A stretch of DNA of 64,000 nt from Acidobacteriota bacterium (GTDB lineage: Bacteria; Acidobacteriota; Terriglobia; Acidiferrales; UBA7541). The notes beneath the pieces are model-generated. The model was not told where the DNA came from. It did not search any database and saw only the letters and a program-made list of their open reading frames with translations. A program made the translations under genes and the position numbers. Every line of letters begins with the position of its first letter. The stretch's first letter is position 1. The stretch spans positions 1 through 64,000 of the forward strand of contig JABCZF010000026.1 in assembly GCA_013289825.1 (NCBI GenBank). Direction: 5' to 3'. Positions 62,238-64,000 of this stretch are shown here, one piece after another.

Positions 62238-63848
62238 ATGGCGACTGCAAGCGCAAACACGAACCCGGCCCGCGCGCCCCTGCCCTTCACGAACCGCATT
62301 GTGCCGGTCAATTGCACACCACGGGACTTCCATGCCGCACGCGACCTGCCTGCGGGATTTCTGGAGTTTTTGGCGCCACTGCATGCTGCGCTTACGCTGC
62401 GGCAGCGCGCCCTCGTCGCGCAGCGCGAGCGCGCGCTCGCGGAAGCGCACGCCGGCAAATTGCCGAACTACTTGCCGCCGTCGGTCGGGACCACCCATTC
62501 GTGGCGTATCGAACTGCCAGCGTGGTGCACTGACCAGCGAAACCAGATGACCGGGCCGGCCGATGACCGAGACCTGGTTGTGAAGATGCTTAATTCCGGG
62601 GCGCCCGGCGTAATGCTCGATTTGGAGGATTCCAACGCCAACACTTGGGAACACACGACGCGCGGCATTCACCATATTCTCGAAGCGCTTGCCGGGCGAT
62701 TGACGTACTTCGACCGCAAGCGGGAAAAGACGGTGGGGGTCTTGCCGAGCAGTACCGTGATTTTCACCCGTCCGCGCGGGTTGCATATTCACCAAGCGGG
62801 AGTTCTGCCAGGCGAACTGCTGCCTGCGTCGCTCTTCGATGTGGCCATGGTTGCGTATCAGGCGGATTTCAGCGCGCTGCGGCATCCGTTGTGCTTCTAC
62901 ATACCGAAATCCGAGTCCGCTGACGAAGCGCTGTGGTGGCGCGATCTGTTTCAGATGATTGCGCGGGCGAAGGGTCTTCCGGCGGACGCGATCAAGTGCA
63001 TGGCACTGGTGGAATCGCATCCGCTGGCTTATCAGATGGAAGAGTTCGCCTGGAATCTTCGCGAGCACATTCTGGGTTTGAATCTCGGCCGCTGGGACTA
63101 CATGGCCAGCCTGATTCATTTCCATCTGGAAAATCCGGAGTGGGTGTTGCCGGACCGCAACACGATTCCGCACAACGTGGCCTTTTTCCAAAATTTGCGC
63201 GAATGGATGCCGGAGATCTGCCACAAGCACGGAATGCTCGCCATTGGCGGGATGACCGCGCTTTATCCGAGCCGTGAAGATGCTGAACTCAATGCCCGAG
63301 CTTTGAAGGTGCTGGCTGAGGATAAGAAGAATGAATCTACATCCTTGATGGATGGCGCGTGGACCGGCCATCCCGATCAGAACGCGATTGCCGTCGCGCA
63401 ATTCCCTGCTCCCAATCAGCTCCACGCTCGTCCACAGGACCACGACTCGCATCCGAATCTGCGTCCGGTTCCGACAGGCGTGGGCCAGCGCACCCTGGCC
63501 GGCACACGAGCGGCCGTCCGTACGGTCATTCGTTATCGCCACGGCGTCTTGAACGGAAAGGGCGCGAGCTTGCTGGATGGTTACATGGAAGACCTGGCGA
63601 CGGATCGCATCTATCGGCTGATGATCGCACAGCGTTTGAACCATTCGAGCAGCGTGGAGATTCTCGACGAGAGCGGCGCGCCTCTCGGGCACTCACCGGA
63701 ATTGATCAGCCGGCTTTTTGACGAAGAGCTCGAGCGGTTGCTCGGCGAGCCCGCGAACGCAAACGATTCACAAGCTGCGGCTGCACTTCGCGAAGCGCGG
63801 AACTTAAGCGAGGAAATGATCCGTCGGCGCGAATTCAATCCGGCTTAG
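62238..63848 (+). CDS. aceB: Malate synthase (A-type)
   Basis: The 536-residue enzyme condenses glyoxylate with acetyl-CoA. The catalytic Arg region is TRPRGLHIH, followed by the metal-binding Glu in ALVESHPLAYQMEEF, the Asp in LGLNLGRWDYMASL, IGGMTALYPSRED, DGAWTGHPDQNAIA, and the catalytic-base Asp in YMEDLATDR. The sequence diverges from E. coli AceB (LVES for LIET, ALYPSR for AAQIPI), but the length and motif order agree. ATG 62238 follows GGAGG by about 14 bases. The isocitrate lyase start lies 73 bases downstream. Confidence 0.9.
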   Translation: MATASANTNPARAPLPFTNRIVPVNCTPRDFHAARDLPAGFLEFLAPLHAALTLRQRALVAQRERALAEAHAGKLPNYLPPSVGTTHSWRIELPAWCTDQRNQMTGPADDRDLVVKMLNSGAPGVMLDLEDSNANTWEHTTRGIHHILEALAGRLTYFDRKREKTVGVLPSSTVIFTRPRGLHIHQAGVLPGELLPASLFDVAMVAYQADFSALRHPLCFYIPKSESADEALWWRDLFQMIARAKGLPADAIKCMALVESHPLAYQMEEFAWNLREHILGLNLGRWDYMASLIHFHLENPEWVLPDRNTIPHNVAFFQNLREWMPEICHKHGMLAIGGMTALYPSREDAELNARALKVLAEDKKNESTSLMDGAWTGHPDQNAIAVAQFPAPNQLHARPQDHDSHPNLRPVPTGVGQRTLAGTRAAVRTVIRYRHGVLNGKGASLLDGYMEDLATDRIYRLMIAQRLNHSSSVEILDESGAPLGHSPELISRLFDEELERLLGEPANANDSQAAAALREARNLSEEMIRRREFNPA

Positions 63849-63921
63849 AAACCAGCAGATTCCATTCTTTCACGGCACGAACACAGAACTCGGGTCCGCC
63901 AATTTTCGCAAGGAGATCGAA

Positions 63922-64000
63922 ATGTCATCCAACGGGACGAACAAGGCTAACGGAAAGACAAAACATTCGCACGCGGACTGGGACAGCAATCCCCGGTGGG
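63922..64000 (+). CDS. aceA: Isocitrate lyase, N-terminal fragment (3' truncated by window)
   Basis: AAGGAG lies seven bases before ATG 63922. The 26 codons seen read MSSNGTNKANGKTKHS then HADWDSNPRW. The closing D-W-x-x-N-P-R-W matches the start of isocitrate lyase (cf. WTQPRWEGI in E. coli AceA). Position directly after malate synthase and beside an IclR regulator supports the call, but only the first residues are available. Confidence 0.65.
   Translation, partial: MSSNGTNKANGKTKHSHADWDSNPRW

Noticed and set aside
62139..63692. 517-codon minus-strand frame
   Set aside because: Antisense to the malate synthase gene; no recognisable protein.
1..64000. CRISPR array, rRNA operon or intact prophage
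   Set aside because: No regularly spaced direct repeats, rRNA-like stretch or phage structural genes were seen.

Overview
The window looks like chromosome from an Acidobacteriota bacterium (class Terriglobia, or close to it), GC-rich and densely coded. The main evidence is four large 'ADOP'-type permeases (acidobacterial duplicated orphan permeases). Three of them sit directly behind small acidobacterial-type PadR regulators, a pairing that is characteristic of this phylum. This placement is an inference from gene content; no 16S gene is present.

Region 1 (1-25 kb) is accessory. It holds a secreted-protein fragment, a frameshifted BtpA-family gene, a PIG-L deacetylase, four orphan ADOP permeases (3.4-5.9, 11.9-14.6, 16.0-18.7 and 21.6-24.3 kb), three PadR genes with palindromic operators, two YtcJ-like amidohydrolases, three alpha/beta hydrolases and an ArsR/SRPBCC pair. 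It also carries decay products: an IS110-type transposase remnant, a Ser/Thr kinase N-lobe remnant, and a 42-nt 5' piece of tRNA-Arg next to a VapBC module whose toxin has lost a predicted catalytic Glu.

Region 2 (25-29 kb) has a LytS-type sensor kinase, GTP cyclohydrolase II (ribA), a GNAT acetyltransferase, thiS and an uncharacterised gene. Region 3 (28.9-42.2 kb) is a respiratory complex I operon in the order nuoA, C, D, EF (fused), G, H, J, K, L, M, N. nuoB and nuoI are absent from the cluster. A consensus-like promoter lies only a few bases upstream of the nuoA start codon.

Region 4 (42.2-47.4 kb, minus strand) reads proC, a divergent NuoN paralogue, atpZ, an atpI-like gene, atpB, atpE, and a strong terminator. 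Only Fo genes are present; atpF and all F1 genes must lie elsewhere. Region 5 (47.4-54 kb) has a CocE/NonD hydrolase, then purA and moeA-moaC-(response regulator/DUF4388)-mogA, with the regulator translationally coupled inside the molybdenum-cofactor genes.

Region 6 (54-60.3 kb) has a frameshifted tag gene, the scar of an antitoxin/MazF module, a methyltransferase, thioredoxin, glycogen synthase, rsmA and a glycerophosphodiesterase. Region 7 (60.4-64 kb) has a BON-domain protein, then an IclR regulator divergent from malate synthase and the start of isocitrate lyase. This is a glyoxylate-shunt locus with two matching palindromes in the shared promoter region.

The strongest leads are the PadR/ADOP modules with their operators and prefix domain, the NuoN paralogue cotranscribed with Fo genes, the incomplete nuo cluster with a NuoEF fusion and cysteine-rich NuoG, and the regulator embedded in the Moco operon.
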